Assembly: GCA_013698525.1 (NCBI GenBank)
Contig: JACCSM010000458.1
Span: forward strand, 1 to 9,896
Length of the DNA: 9,896 nucleotides
Origin: Rubrobacteraceae bacterium
GTDB lineage: Bacteria > Actinomycetota > Rubrobacteria > Rubrobacterales > Rubrobacteraceae
Reading direction: 5' to 3'
Positions within the stretch are counted from its first letter, which is position 1, and each line of letters opens with the position of its first letter. Positions 1 through 5,846 of this stretch are shown here, one piece after another. The position numbers and the translations under genes were made by a program. The notes beneath the pieces were generated by a model. It worked only from the letters and a program-made list of their open reading frames with translations. It did not search any database and was not told where the DNA came from.

Positions 1-28
1 TATGAGCTCCGCAAACGAAGATCGATGA
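1..28 (+). other. Possible 3' end of an upstream gene overlapping the oxidase start
   Basis: A reading frame entering from the left edge (frame of nt 2) stays open and ends at TGA 26-28, which overlaps ATG 25-27 as ATGA. This 4-nt overlap is the usual sign of translational coupling, so an upstream gene in the same operon may end here. Only eight codons are visible (ATG at 2 onward), and no product can be named. The oxidase frame itself is also open to the left edge, so the overlap may be chance. Confidence 0.25.
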
Positions 29-1536
29 GTAGCCATGCGAAGCCTACATCGAGCCGCCAGCCAAGGCTGCACCGCTCGAAGATCACCCGTCGTCGGTTCC
101 TGGGCCTTGCAGGTCTGGGAGTCGGGACGATGGTCCTCGGCGCCTGTGGAGCCGCTGAGAGACGTGCTCCTTCACAGGGGCAGAACGGCGTCCGCGCTGC
201 CGGGTACGACCTCGAGGTCGTACCCTTTGACTTTGAGTTGGGCGGCCGGAAGGTCTCCAGCTGGGGATATAACGGGGGAATACCGGGACCCGAGATCAGG
301 CTAAAGGAGGGAGAAACCTTGCGGGCGACGGTTCGCAACCGGCTGCCTGAGGGTACCACGATCCACTGGCACGGTCTGCCCATACCCAACGAGATGGACG
401 GCGTGCCGGACGTCACCCAGCCGCCCATCGGTTCGGGCGAGGATTTCACCTACGAGTATAAGGTCCCCGTCTCCGGAACCTACTTCTACCACTCCCACGT
501 CGGGATGCAATTTGACCGCGCCGTCTACGGCCCCCTCGTCATCGAGCCACAACAGGAGTCCCTGAGCTACGATCGGGAGTTCACGCTCATGCTCGACGAC
601 TGGTTAGACGGCATAGATGGCACTCCAGAGCAGAAGCTGGAGAGCCTGGAGTCTGGCGGCAGCGCGATGGCCGGCATGGAGGGCATGGGCGAAGGGATGG
701 AAGGGATGGGCGGCACGGGCGAAGTCCCGCGCCAGTGGCCGCCGGATGTCGTCTACCCCTTCTACCTCGTGAACGGCAAGCCCCCAGAATCGCCGGAGGA
801 ATTGAGGGTAAACCGGGGCGAGGAGGTACGGCTCAGGCTCATTAACTCTTCGAGTGCCAGCATCTACCGGGTGGCCCTTCAGGGCCACCGCATGACCGTG
901 ACCCACACCGACGGCCAACCTGTCGAGCCGGTGGAGGTGAACGCTTTACGCATCGGCCAGGGCGAGCGCTACGACGTGCTTGTGAACGCGGGCAATCCCG
1001 GGGTGTGGCAGCTCGCCGCCCAGGCCGAGGGCACGAAGAAGATCGGGCGCGCCCTCTTCCGCTACGGTGGCAGCTCCGCCTCGCCGCCTCCGGCGGACTT
1101 CGAGCCGCCCGAACTCGGCAAGAAGCTCCTGCTCTACGATATGCTCACGGCCGCGCCGGAGGCGGAAGCGCCTCCCGGCGGAGAGCCCGACGAGGTCGTA
1201 CCCATAACGCTAAACGGCGACGAGGAGAAATACATCTGGACCATCAACGACGAGGTCTTCTCCGAAGCCGACCCGATAGAGGTCGGGCGGAACAGGCACA
1301 TCCGGTTCGAGTTCGAGAACAAGAGCATGATGCCCCACCCGATGCATCTGCACGGTCACTTCTTCCGGGTACAGAACGGCACCGGGCGCGGACCTATGAA
1401 GGACACGGTGCTTGTCGAGCCCATGCAGAAGCTCACCATAGACTGGCTCTCCGACAACCTAGGCGACTGGGCGTTCCACTGCCACATGATCTACCATCAG
1501 GAGTCGGGCATGATGCGGGTGGTAAAGGTCGCCTAG
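25..1536 (+). CDS. Multicopper oxidase, Tat-exported lipoprotein
   Basis: This is a three-cupredoxin-domain (laccase/CueO-type) copper oxidase of 503 aa, the normal size for the family. Such enzymes couple substrate oxidation, often of Cu(I) or phenols, to reduction of O2 to water outside the membrane. The N-terminus carries a twin-arginine motif (TRRRFLG, residues 21-27) followed by a hydrophobic stretch and a lipobox (LGAC, Cys41), so it is probably Tat-exported and lipid-anchored. All copper motifs are present: H114-W-H116, H156-S-H158, H438-P-M-H441-L-H443-G-H445, and H485-C486-H487 with H491 and axial M496. Residues 215-228 form a Met-rich insert (M215, 218, 221, 225, 228), comparable in composition to the Met-rich segment of CueO. 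ATG 25 is chosen because it gives a complete Tat signal, but the frame is open to the window edge and no strong ribosome site is seen. Copper detoxification is inferred from the motifs and the neighbouring copper genes; another laccase-like substrate is possible. Confidence 0.95.
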   Translation: MSSHAKPTSSRQPRLHRSKITRRRFLGLAGLGVGTMVLGACGAAERRAPSQGQNGVRAAGYDLEVVPFDFELGGRKVSSWGYNGGIPGPEIRLKEGETLRATVRNRLPEGTTIHWHGLPIPNEMDGVPDVTQPPIGSGEDFTYEYKVPVSGTYFYHSHVGMQFDRAVYGPLVIEPQQESLSYDREFTLMLDDWLDGIDGTPEQKLESLESGGSAMAGMEGMGEGMEGMGGTGEVPRQWPPDVVYPFYLVNGKPPESPEELRVNRGEEVRLRLINSSSASIYRVALQGHRMTVTHTDGQPVEPVEVNALRIGQGERYDVLVNAGNPGVWQLAAQAEGTKKIGRALFRYGGSSASPPPADFEPPELGKKLLLYDMLTAAPEAEAPPGGEPDEVVPITLNGDEEKYIWTINDEVFSEADPIEVGRNRHIRFEFENKSMMPHPMHLHGHFFRVQNGTGRGPMKDTVLVEPMQKLTIDWLSDNLGDWAFHCHMIYHQESGMMRVVKVA

Positions 1537-1695
1537 CGCCACAACGACCCGAACCAGCAGATGGATCACATCCCGACGACCCGGCGAACGCAAAGCCGCG
1601 TCGCGGAGCACAGGGAGGATGCCAGCCATCCGACAGAACCCACGAAACCCGTATACCCCAGCGGTCGTCCGCTCATCGGTCTAGCAGAAAGCCAT

Positions 1696-1724
1696 TTGAC
1701 AAGAATAGGGGTAGGGGGTATATT
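1696..1724 (+). promoter_or_regulatory. Strong sigma-70-type promoter
   Basis: TTGACA at 1696-1701 and TATATT at 1719-1724 are separated by exactly 17 nt, close to the vegetative consensus and conspicuous in GC-rich sequence. Transcription would start near 1731, about 25-30 nt before the ATGs at 1754 and 1760. It therefore drives the membrane-protein gene rather than the oxidase. The rest of the 1537-1695 intergenic stretch shows no convincing gene or terminator. Confidence 0.75.
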
Positions 1725-1725
1725 A
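1703..1725 (+). promoter_or_regulatory. Candidate CsoR-type operator within the promoter spacer
   Basis: The promoter spacer holds two A/T-flanked G-tracts in tandem (AATAGGGG then TAGGGGGTATA). G/C-tract sites flanked by TA are characteristic of CsoR/RcnR-family operators. A protein bound here would block RNA polymerase directly, as expected for a repressor released by Cu(I). A second GAATAGGGG copy lies at 1781-1789. A CsoR-family gene sits about 1.3 kb downstream. The match is to the general style of these operators; I did not align it to a defined matrix. Confidence 0.45.
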
Positions 1726-1759
1726 CAACCGGACGGCATTTCGTAGAGGAGGCATGGCG

Positions 1760-1786
1760 ATGGGATTGCGAACGGGGACAGAATAG
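1760..1786 (+). other. Short leader ORF (or interrupted N-terminus) before the membrane protein
   Basis: A strong Shine-Dalgarno (AGAGGAGG, 1745-1752) lies 7 nt before ATG 1760; another ATG at 1754 is in the same frame but too close. Translation from ATG 1760 gives MGLRTGTE and stops at TAG 1784-1786. This frame is the same as that of the downstream membrane protein, whose GTG start (1796) comes only three codons after the TAG. Two readings are possible: a regulatory minicistron feeding ribosomes to GTG 1796, or a nonsense change (or sequencing error) in the N-terminus of a slightly longer protein. Confidence 0.45.
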
Positions 1787-1795
1787 GGGCGTTCC

Positions 1796-2857
1796 GTGCG
1801 TGCGGCGGACCGGGCGGAGGGCGGGGGTGCCGGGCGGCGCTCGGGCGTCGTCTTCGACTGGTGGGTGGCCGCGCTCTCGGGGTGGCTCGTGGGCGGGTTC
1901 CTCCTCGACGTCTGGGCGCACCACAGCCTGCCCGCGACGCAGGAGACATTTTTCACGCCGTGGCACGGTGTGCTCTACTCTGGCTTTCTGGCGGTGGCCG
2001 CGTTCCTGGTCGGGACCTTCGTCCGGGAGATTGCGCGGGGGCGAGCCCCGCGGGAGGCTATGCCGGCTGGCTACGGGGCGTCGCTGGCTGGCGTTGGGAT
2101 CTTCTTTGCGGGGGGCCTCGGGGATGTGGCGTGGCACCTCTTGTTCGGCATCGAGGTGGACGTCGAGGCGCTACTCAGTCCCTCGCACCTCGCACTCGTT
2201 CTGGGCGCTGGCCTGATCGTGAGCGGGCCGTTGCGCTCGGCTTGGGGCAGGGGGGAGGCAGGGCTGCCGGCGGTCCTCTCTTTGGGCTATGCGATGCTCG
2301 CGGTGGCCTTCGTCACCGAGGTGGGCAGCCCCTTCGCGACGCCTTGGGCCGCGGCCGGCGTCCAGACCGTTGAGCCCTGGGCCGGGGTGAGCAGCCGTAC
2401 CGAGCCGACCGCTACCGGCCAGGCCCTCGGCGTCGTCGGCATCCTGCTGCAGACGGCCGTCCTGATGGGCTTCGTGCTGCCCGCCGTGCGGCGCTGGGCC
2501 TCGGCGCTGCCGTTCGGGAGCCTCACGCTCCTGTTCGCGTTCGCGGCCACCACGGCCCTCACGCACGGCCAGTACCGGTTCGTCCCCGTCGCGCTGGCGG
2601 CGGGGCTCCTCGCCGACCTGCTGCTCCGGGCGCTGGAGCCCTCGGCGGAGCAGGCGACGGCCATGAGGGCCTTCGCCTTCGCCGTGCCGGTCGCGCTCTA
2701 CGGCCTGTACTTTTTGGCGCTGGCGTTCACCGGGGGGGTATGGTGGACGGCCGAGCTGTGGACGGGCTCGATCCTGCTCGCGGGCGGCGTCGGGGTCCTC
2801 GTTAGCTATCTCGTACTGCCCTCGGCAGCGGCGCCCCTACGGCAAGAGGCGCGGTAG
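1796..2857 (+). CDS. Multi-pass membrane protein of unknown function, His/Asp-rich helices
   Basis: I do not recognise this 353-aa protein as a named family. It has about eight to nine hydrophobic segments (for example around 21-38, 55-77, 94-111, 131-145, 157-174, 209-230, 241-252, 262-278, 292-311 and 323-341). Charged and histidine residues lie in or next to them: D38, H42-H43, W56-H57, D110, H114, H131 and H257. Clustered His/Asp in membrane helices suggests binding of a metal or heme, or proton transfer, but no CopD, CtaG or cytochrome signature is clear enough to assign. The start is GTG 1796 because an in-frame TAG at 1784 blocks any earlier one; AGGGG at 1785-1789 could serve as a weak ribosome site. 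The strong promoter with the CsoR-like site lies directly upstream, so copper-responsive expression is inferred. The better ribosome site and ATG at 1760 lie before the TAG, so the true N-terminus is uncertain. Confidence 0.8.
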   Translation: MRAADRAEGGGAGRRSGVVFDWWVAALSGWLVGGFLLDVWAHHSLPATQETFFTPWHGVLYSGFLAVAAFLVGTFVREIARGRAPREAMPAGYGASLAGVGIFFAGGLGDVAWHLLFGIEVDVEALLSPSHLALVLGAGLIVSGPLRSAWGRGEAGLPAVLSLGYAMLAVAFVTEVGSPFATPWAAAGVQTVEPWAGVSSRTEPTATGQALGVVGILLQTAVLMGFVLPAVRRWASALPFGSLTLLFAFAATTALTHGQYRFVPVALAAGLLADLLLRALEPSAEQATAMRAFAFAVPVALYGLYFLALAFTGGVWWTAELWTGSILLAGGVGVLVSYLVLPSAAAPLRQEAR

Positions 2858-2912
2858 GGCGCCCGGATGCCTGTCCGCCGGGGAGCACGGTGCACCCGAG
2901 AACGCCGGCGCG

Positions 2913-2949
2913 CTCGTCCGTAGAGGCGACTGCGCGCCGAGCGGACGAG
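2913..2949. repeat. Inverted repeat in the intergenic region before the metal sensor
   Basis: CTCGTCCG (2913-2920) and CGGACGAG (2942-2949) are perfect 8-bp arms 21 nt apart. A second pairing inside (GGCG 2925-2928 with CGCC 2935-2938) would extend the hairpin. It lies 55 nt after the membrane-protein stop and ends 3 nt before ATG 2953. There is no T-tract, so it is not a classical terminator. It could be an RNA hairpin or an operator. An 8-bp palindrome (GGTGCACC, 2889-2896) lies just upstream. Confidence 0.45.
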
Positions 2950-2952
2950 GTG

Positions 2953-3045
2953 ATGATCCGGAGCTCGGAACCGGGTACAATGGGCCACGAAACCGCCCAT
3001 CGTCAGGACCCCCCGCGGAGGTACGCCCGAGAGTTGGCCGAGTAA
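2953..3045 (+). other. Upstream in-frame ORF, probable severed N-terminus of the CsoR-family regulator
   Basis: ATG 2953 (preceded by ACGAGG, 2945-2950) and ATG 2980 open a frame that ends at TAA 3043-3045. The same frame then continues into the CsoR-family protein without shift. Directly after the stop the translation reads GYIKAENKQKLAARLARVEG, which matches helix 1 of CsoR proteins. From ATG 2980 the segment before the stop encodes about 21 residues, the length and character of a variable N-terminal tail. The TAA is therefore probably a nonsense substitution, an assembly error, or the end of an upstream peptide. Confidence 0.5.
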
Positions 3046-3126
3046 GGGTACATAAAGGCGGAGAACAAACAGAAGCTGGCCGCGCGGCTGGCCCGCGTCG
3101 AGGGGCAGGCCAGGGGCATAAGGCGC

Positions 3127-3324
3127 ATGATCGAGCGCGAGGAGTACTGCGTGGACATCCTCACCCAGATCACCTCCCTCGTCGCCGCCTCCGAGAAGGT
3201 CGCCACCATCCTGATCCAGGACCACCTGGACCATTGCGTCAGGGAGGCCATCGAGAACCAGGAAGAGGCCGACGAGATGATCGCCGACCTGCGCTCCGCC
3301 CTGGAACGGTTCCTGAGGATCTAG
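3127..3324 (+). CDS. csoR: CsoR/RcnR-family metal-sensing repressor (5' end interrupted)
   Basis: This is a copper-sensing-type transcriptional repressor of the all-helical CsoR family. Numbered from ATG 3127, the ligands are C8 (in EEYCVDILTQI), H33 and C37 (in DHLDHC). The spacings of 25 and 4 match Cys36-His61-Cys65 of Mycobacterium CsoR, so Cu(I) is the expected ligand. The Tyr before the first Cys, part of the allosteric network, is also present. Homology extends upstream to about nt 3046 and includes the DNA-contacting helix 1 (ARLARVEGQARGI), but TAA 3043 closes the frame and no ATG, GTG or TTG lies between it and ATG 3127. A protein from ATG 3127 (65 aa, against about 90-120 in the family) would lack helix 1 and probably not bind DNA. 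The gene is thus a pseudogene, a misread sequence, or uses an unusual start such as ATA 3052. The likely targets are the promoter at 1696-1724 and possibly its own operon. Confidence 0.8.
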   Translation: MIEREEYCVDILTQITSLVAASEKVATILIQDHLDHCVREAIENQEEADEMIADLRSALERFLRI

Positions 3325-3341
3325 GGACGGCGCTCCCGGCC

Positions 3342-3372
3342 CCGGCGGAACTCCCCTCGCGGGGGGCGCCGG
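3342..3372 (+). terminator. GC-rich hairpin after the regulator, possible attenuator
   Basis: CCGGCG (3342-3347) pairs with CGCCGG (3367-3372). Inside, CTCCCC (3351-3356) pairs with GGGGGG (3361-3366) around a TCGC loop, with a GAA bulge. The stem is about 12 bp and very stable. It begins 18 nt after the csoR stop. No T-run follows, so it is a weak candidate for intrinsic termination. It may be an attenuator or an mRNA-stability element before nuoA. I see no clear promoter between here and nuoA, so csoR and the nuo genes may share a transcript. Confidence 0.45.
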
Positions 3373-3463
3373 CCCCGCGGTGTCACGAGGGTCCCTGGGC
3401 TGTCCGCGAATCAAACCACCGGCGGGTGGCGCACACCGGATCGGTAAGGAGGTGTCCGACGGC

Positions 3464-3499
3464 ATGAGGGGTCACAAACCCGGAGAGGCGGTGTCTTGA
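3464..3499 (+). CDS. Eleven-codon leader ORF overlapping the nuoA start
   Basis: A near-perfect Shine-Dalgarno (AAGGAGGT, 3446-3453) lies 10 nt before ATG 3464, which encodes MRGHKPGEAVS and stops at TGA 3497-3499. That stop overlaps the TTG start of nuoA (3496-3498) as TTGA. This is the strongest ribosome site in the region, so the leader probably loads ribosomes that re-initiate at nuoA. The peptide has one histidine and no cysteine, so it does not look like a metal-binding peptide. Confidence 0.45.
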   Translation: MRGHKPGEAVS

Positions 3500-3858
3500 G
3501 CGCTTTACAACAGTACGCGTTGCTCCTGGGTCTGGCGGTTGGCACGATCGGGCTGGCGGTGAGCCTGTACGGGATCTCCCGCACGTTCGGCAAGCCACGC
3601 CAGGAGGAGGGCAAGGACGTCCCCGCGACGGCAGGCAGGCCCTCCAGGGACCCGGTGTGGGCGCGCTACCACATCAGGTACTACGGGTACGCCCTACTAT
3701 TCCTGGCCTTCGACATGGAGATGGCCTACATGTACCCGTGGGCCGTGGTCTACCGGGAACTGGGTCTAGTTGCCCTCCTCGACATGGGCGTGTTCCTGGC
3801 GATCTTGTTCCTCGGGCTCCTCTACGGCTGGAGTCAAGGGGCATTGGGGCGCCAGTGA
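3496..3858 (+). CDS. nuoA: NADH-quinone oxidoreductase subunit A-like protein
   Basis: A 120-aa protein with three membrane helices (about 5-25, 64-84 and 90-110), the normal size and layout for complex I subunit A. The family core is clear: IRYYGYALLFLAFDMEMAY followed by MYPWAV, with the conserved acidic pair D73 and E75. The loop between helices 1 and 2, which in canonical subunits contains a conserved YECG-type motif near the quinone entrance, is diverged (FGKPRQEEGKD). The start is TTG 3496 with GGAGAGG at 3482-3488, 7 nt upstream. It overlaps the stop of a short leader ORF, and its own stop overlaps the next gene by GTGA. It should form part of the proximal membrane arm with NuoH, J and K. 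Confidence 0.9.
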   Translation: MSALQQYALLLGLAVGTIGLAVSLYGISRTFGKPRQEEGKDVPATAGRPSRDPVWARYHIRYYGYALLFLAFDMEMAYMYPWAVVYRELGLVALLDMGVFLAILFLGLLYGWSQGALGRQ

Positions 3859-5846
3859 GCGCCAGGGCGAGCGCCACGCTCTACGGCGCGCGAGTTGCAC
3901 GGGCGTCGTGGCTCGGGCGGCTGATCGCCCGGGCGACGGCGCGGGATCTTTCGGCGTTCGTCGTCCCAGGACCGGAGATCGCGCGCGCCCGGGGCCTGGA
4001 TCTGCGGGCCGCGGGCTTGCATCTCTCTCCTACCCCGCGCCACGCGAACGTGCTGGTCGTGGTGGGCTGGCTGCCGGAGGGTTTGAGAGAGCCGGCTGCC
4101 GTCGCCTACACCCAGATGCCTCGCCCGCGGGCGGTGCTCGCGTTGGGCGCAAAGGGCGTCTCCCCCCTTCCGGGACCAGACGTCTTCGTGGACCTTGATC
4201 AGGGCGCGCTGGATGACGGCGTGGCGAAGCTGCGCCGACTGTTCGCGGAGGGGGCCTTCGACCCGGAGGCCGAAAGCTTCGAGGCTGCCGCGCTCCGGAG
4301 CAAGACCCGGTACGCCTGCCCGATGCACCCTGAGGTCGTCCAGGACGAGCCAAGCACATGTCCCCAGTGCGGGATGGATCTCATCCCACGAGAGGGTGCT
4401 GCTGGCGCCGGACATGGACATGCGGACCACGGCCACGGGGGACAAGATCACGCCCATCATGAGGGCATGGATCACGACGAGGACACCGGCGAAGACACAG
4501 GAGGACAAGCCCACGGATGGCTCCCCCATCCCGGCGGGGCCGAAGACGAGCACGACGATGCGGAGCACGGCGAGTCGGGATATGTCGAAGGGTCCGGCGA
4601 AGGGCATAGCCACGAGGGCCACGGCCGGGAGCACGGCCTGGCGCATGGCGATGCCGGTGGCGGCTTTGAGACTCGGGAACACGGCGGGCACGGGGGAATG
4701 AATCACGAGAATATGGACCAAGGCACTGAGGACCACAACGAAGAAGGGCCTGCTCACGAGAAGCACGGCGACATGGACAAAGGCGGCATGAACCACGGCG
4801 GCCACGAGAGCATGGACCACGGCGACATGGGCTTCATGTCGATGGTCGAGATGACGCAGGGGACGCCGCGCAGCTCCGACGGGCTGCAGATGGAGTGGGT
4901 CGAGACACCGTTCGGGCCGCTGTTTCCGGGGCTTCCCGGGGGCCTCTCCCTGACCTTTACGCTCGATGGCGACACCGTCGCGCAGACGCAGGCCGGCTCG
5001 GCGGTCGGCGCTCGGGCGTGGGAGGGCCTGAACGGCCCGGTCGAGTCTTTCGCCGAACGGCTCGCGGGGCTGGACCCGCTCTCGCCTCTCTCCTACCGTC
5101 TGCTGGCGCTGCGCGCCGTCGAGAGCGCGGCCGGCGCGAGGGTGGACGAAAGCGACGCACTCGCGCGGGTGGGCGCGCTGGAGCGCGAGCGGGCGGCGAG
5201 CCACCTGAACTGGCTGGCTGGCTTTGGTTACCTGATCGGCTACTCCTGGCTCGCCAAGCGGGCCGAGGAGCTGCAACTCGCCTTGTTGCGAGCTGATGCA
5301 GAAGAGGTAGCCGGCATCCGAACCAGGGTGCGACAGTTCACGCGCCGGGTGGAGCGGACGCCGCTCTTGCGGCGCAAGCTGGCCGGGGTCGGCAGGGTAC
5401 CGGACCTCGACAGGGCGGTCGGGCCGGTGGCAAGGACCGGTGGACGGCGCATCGACGCCCGCCTGGAAGAAGAGACCTACCTCCCTCTGGGCTTCGAGCC
5501 AGTCGTCCTGGAGGGAGACGACGCTCATGCCCGGCTGCGGGCGCGGCTGGCGGAGGCGGAGCAGAGCCTCGGCTTCGTGGAAGAAGCGGGCGGCGTATCC
5601 ACTCCCGGTGCCGCACCAGAAATCGACGGCGCCTCGGGGAGGGGCGCGGCTACCGTTGAGACGCCGCGCGGGGCAGCGAACCTTGCGCTAACGCTCGAGG
5701 ACGGCGACGTGACGATTACGGAGCTGGAGACGCCCTCGGCGAGGCACCTGGGCCTCGTCGAGGGCGTTACCGAGCAACGGGAGTTGGCCGACGCCCTGGT
5801 CGGGGTCGCGTCGCTGGACCTCTCCCCGTGGGAGGTAGTGCGGTGA
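3855..5846 (+). CDS. Fusion: NuoB-like, heavy-metal-binding domain, His-rich linker, NuoD-like
   Basis: A 663-aa protein starting at GTG 3855, overlapping the nuoA stop. Residues 1-150 resemble NuoB (SPTPRHANVLVVVG 58-71, QMPRPRAVLALGAKG 87-101), but the N2-cluster cysteines are gone, for example K100 where NuoB has Cys. Residues 153-178 are a heavy-metal-binding domain (YACPMHPEV, then CPQCGMDLIP) with C155, H158, C169 and C172. Residues 179-325 are a linker with 26 His plus many Met and acidic residues. Residues 345-663 resemble NuoD: GPLFPGLPGGL (354-364), GLDPLSPLSYRLL, ERERAASHLNWL (443-454) and a final VETPRGAANL segment with SLDLSPWEV. NuoD's GPxHPxxHG is altered to F357 and P361, and the DY of the next motif to D-P408. 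Both quinone contacts (Thermus Nqo4 His38 and Tyr87) are therefore lost. The only cysteines in the protein are the three metal-binding ones, so no iron-sulfur cluster is expected. No NuoC domain is seen. Position in a nuo operon implies it docks on the membrane arm; a metal-responsive coupling role is inference. Confidence 0.88.
   Translation: MSARASATLYGARVARASWLGRLIARATARDLSAFVVPGPEIARARGLDLRAAGLHLSPTPRHANVLVVVGWLPEGLREPAAVAYTQMPRPRAVLALGAKGVSPLPGPDVFVDLDQGALDDGVAKLRRLFAEGAFDPEAESFEAAALRSKTRYACPMHPEVVQDEPSTCPQCGMDLIPREGAAGAGHGHADHGHGGQDHAHHEGMDHDEDTGEDTGGQAHGWLPHPGGAEDEHDDAEHGESGYVEGSGEGHSHEGHGREHGLAHGDAGGGFETREHGGHGGMNHENMDQGTEDHNEEGPAHEKHGDMDKGGMNHGGHESMDHGDMGFMSMVEMTQGTPRSSDGLQMEWVETPFGPLFPGLPGGLSLTFTLDGDTVAQTQAGSAVGARAWEGLNGPVESFAERLAGLDPLSPLSYRLLALRAVESAAGARVDESDALARVGALERERAASHLNWLAGFGYLIGYSWLAKRAEELQLALLRADAEEVAGIRTRVRQFTRRVERTPLLRRKLAGVGRVPDLDRAVGPVARTGGRRIDARLEEETYLPLGFEPVVLEGDDAHARLRARLAEAEQSLGFVEEAGGVSTPGAAPEIDGASGRGAATVETPRGAANLALTLEDGDVTITELETPSARHLGLVEGVTEQRELADALVGVASLDLSPWEVVR
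4395..4829 (+). repeat. His/Met-rich low-complexity coding segment inside the fusion gene
   Basis: This stretch encodes irregular repeats of the HGH, MDH, MNH and GHxxM type, with 26 His across residues 179-325. Similar sequences occur in periplasmic and cytoplasmic copper, nickel and zinc binding proteins. Codon use differs from the flanks: in 4395-4484, 13 of 30 codons end in A or T, against 4 of 30 in 5034-5123. This fits a domain acquired separately from the Nuo-like parts, or relaxed selection in a disordered linker. Confidence 0.75.

Noticed and set aside
1561..1746. Open + frame of 61 aa between the oxidase and the promoter
   Set aside because: It runs through the TTGACA/TATATT promoter, has no ribosome site or recognisable motif, and its composition looks non-coding.
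1005..2216. Open + frame of 403 aa running from the oxidase into the membrane-protein gene
   Set aside because: It overlaps the 3' half of the oxidase and the 5' part of the membrane protein in another frame, is Arg-rich, and has no family signature.
2976..2981. TACAAT as a -10 box for csoR
   Set aside because: There is no acceptable -35 element at 16-18 nt upstream (GATGAT-like sequence), and the motif overlaps a possible start codon.
3834..5528. Long open frame on the - strand (564 aa)
   Set aside because: It lies antisense to the fusion gene, whose + frame has clear domain homology. Its translation shows no recognisable family, and long antisense frames are common in GC-rich coding DNA.
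3855..5846. The fusion as an energy-converting hydrogenase large subunit
   Set aside because: No CxxC nickel-binding motifs are present at either end of the NuoD-like domain, and the neighbours (NuoA, H, J, K, L) are of the Nuo type.
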